Assembly (NCBI GenBank): GCA_958417225.1
Contig: CATZCM010000018.1
Location: forward strand, 1-33,616
From: an uncultured Eubacteriales bacterium
GTDB lineage: Bacteria; Bacillota; Clostridia; Oscillospirales; Acutalibacteraceae
Direction: 5' to 3'
DNA length: 33,616 nt
The notes beneath the pieces are model-generated. The model did not search any database and had not been told where the DNA came from. It saw only the letters and a list, made by a program, of their open reading frames with translations. The position numbers and the translations under genes were made by a program. Shown here piece after piece: positions 33,437-33,616 of this stretch. Numbering within the stretch: the stretch's first letter is position 1; the number at the start of each line of letters is the position of its first letter.

Positions 33437-33616
33437 GTGTGCTCGGCACGCGTAATAACTAGGTGGTGAAAGTCCACTACAGGCTTGGCAGTAGGAACTG
33501 TTAGCCGCAGACAAGGGAGTCCGTCGTGAGGCGGAGTCTGAGACGAACAGAAACTACATAAAAGGCATTTTGAAATGGACGAGTTTGCAAAACAAAGTCC
33601 GATACTGCCCGAGTTT
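33437..33616 (+). mobile_element. Group IIC intron, 5' part (domain I), cut by the window end
   Basis: It starts with the consensus GTGTG (33437-33441). The order of conserved blocks follows the Oceanobacillus iheyensis group IIC intron as I remember it: G-CTCGGCA-CG, GGTGAAAGTCC, AGTAGGAACTGTTAGCC, AAGGGAGTCCGTCGTGAGG, then GGACGAGTTTGCAAAACAAAG. These belong to the ribozyme's domain I. The segment between the GGCGGAGTCTGA block and GAACAGAAACTACAT is about 25 nt shorter than in that intron. The reverse transcriptase gene expected in domain IV, and the 3' end, would lie beyond the window. The element is a self-splicing retroelement; whether it is active cannot be judged here. Confidence 0.85.

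Overview
The window comes from a low-GC Gram-positive bacterium, most likely a member of Clostridia (Bacillota). The clues are strong Shine-Dalgarno sites with the extended GGTGAT form, perfect TTGACA-17-TATAAT promoters, U-tailed terminators, a type I-alpha glutamine synthetase, an FprA-type flavodiiron protein, and a release factor 2 resembling those of the Ruminococcus/Oscillospira group. The family-level placement is inference. No rRNA or tRNA gene was recognised.

Left third (1-11.35 kb, + strand): an accessory region of Sel1-repeat (TPR-like solenoid) genes. A very large Sel1 gene enters from the left edge. It is cut in two by one in-frame TAA at 1062-1064, and the same frame stays open to 3065. 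Three further complete paralogues follow (4819-6741, 7888-9156, 9333-11348). Each has the same 23-residue signal peptide and a conserved basic N-terminus (NGSKNRR-x-RR) on the mature protein. Two of them sit behind duplicated promoters with leaders of about 350 nt, and each leader carries a 16-codon upstream frame. The spaces between them hold decayed DNA: a frameshifted relic of a cell-wall-anchored surface protein (3342-3987) and a 45-nt C-terminal scrap of another Sel1 gene (7031-7075). The locus looks as if it is evolving by duplication, repeat exchange and decay.

Middle (11.7-17.2 kb, - strand): a compact housekeeping operon read typA-trmK-nif3-corA-fprA (ribosome GTPase, tRNA m1A22 methyltransferase, Nif3-like metalloprotein, CorA ion channel, flavodiiron O2/NO reductase). 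Its leader of about 285 nt carries a 13-bp perfect hairpin. A PPK2-family polyphosphate kinase gene diverges from it (17.8-18.7 kb, +). Then come, on the - strand, a membrane-anchored choloylglycine-hydrolase-family Ntn hydrolase (19.0-20.1 kb) and glnA (20.5-21.8 kb).

Right (22.2-33.2 kb): uvrC and two half-size ABC exporter genes form a + strand operon. The ABC pair has the hallmarks of a heterodimer with one degenerate and one consensus ATP site. Convergent to it is a - strand operon recD2-comFC-mreB-prfB, driven by a perfect promoter at 33214-33242. prfB is read in one frame, without the usual programmed frameshift. At the right edge a group IIC intron begins at 33437, directly behind a terminator-like hairpin, and runs out of the window.

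Annotation caution: in several genes here (recD2, comFC, mreB, the Ntn hydrolase, ppk2, abc2, the Sel1 genes) the longest open frame over-extends. Starts were chosen from Shine-Dalgarno spacing, promoters or paralogue alignment.
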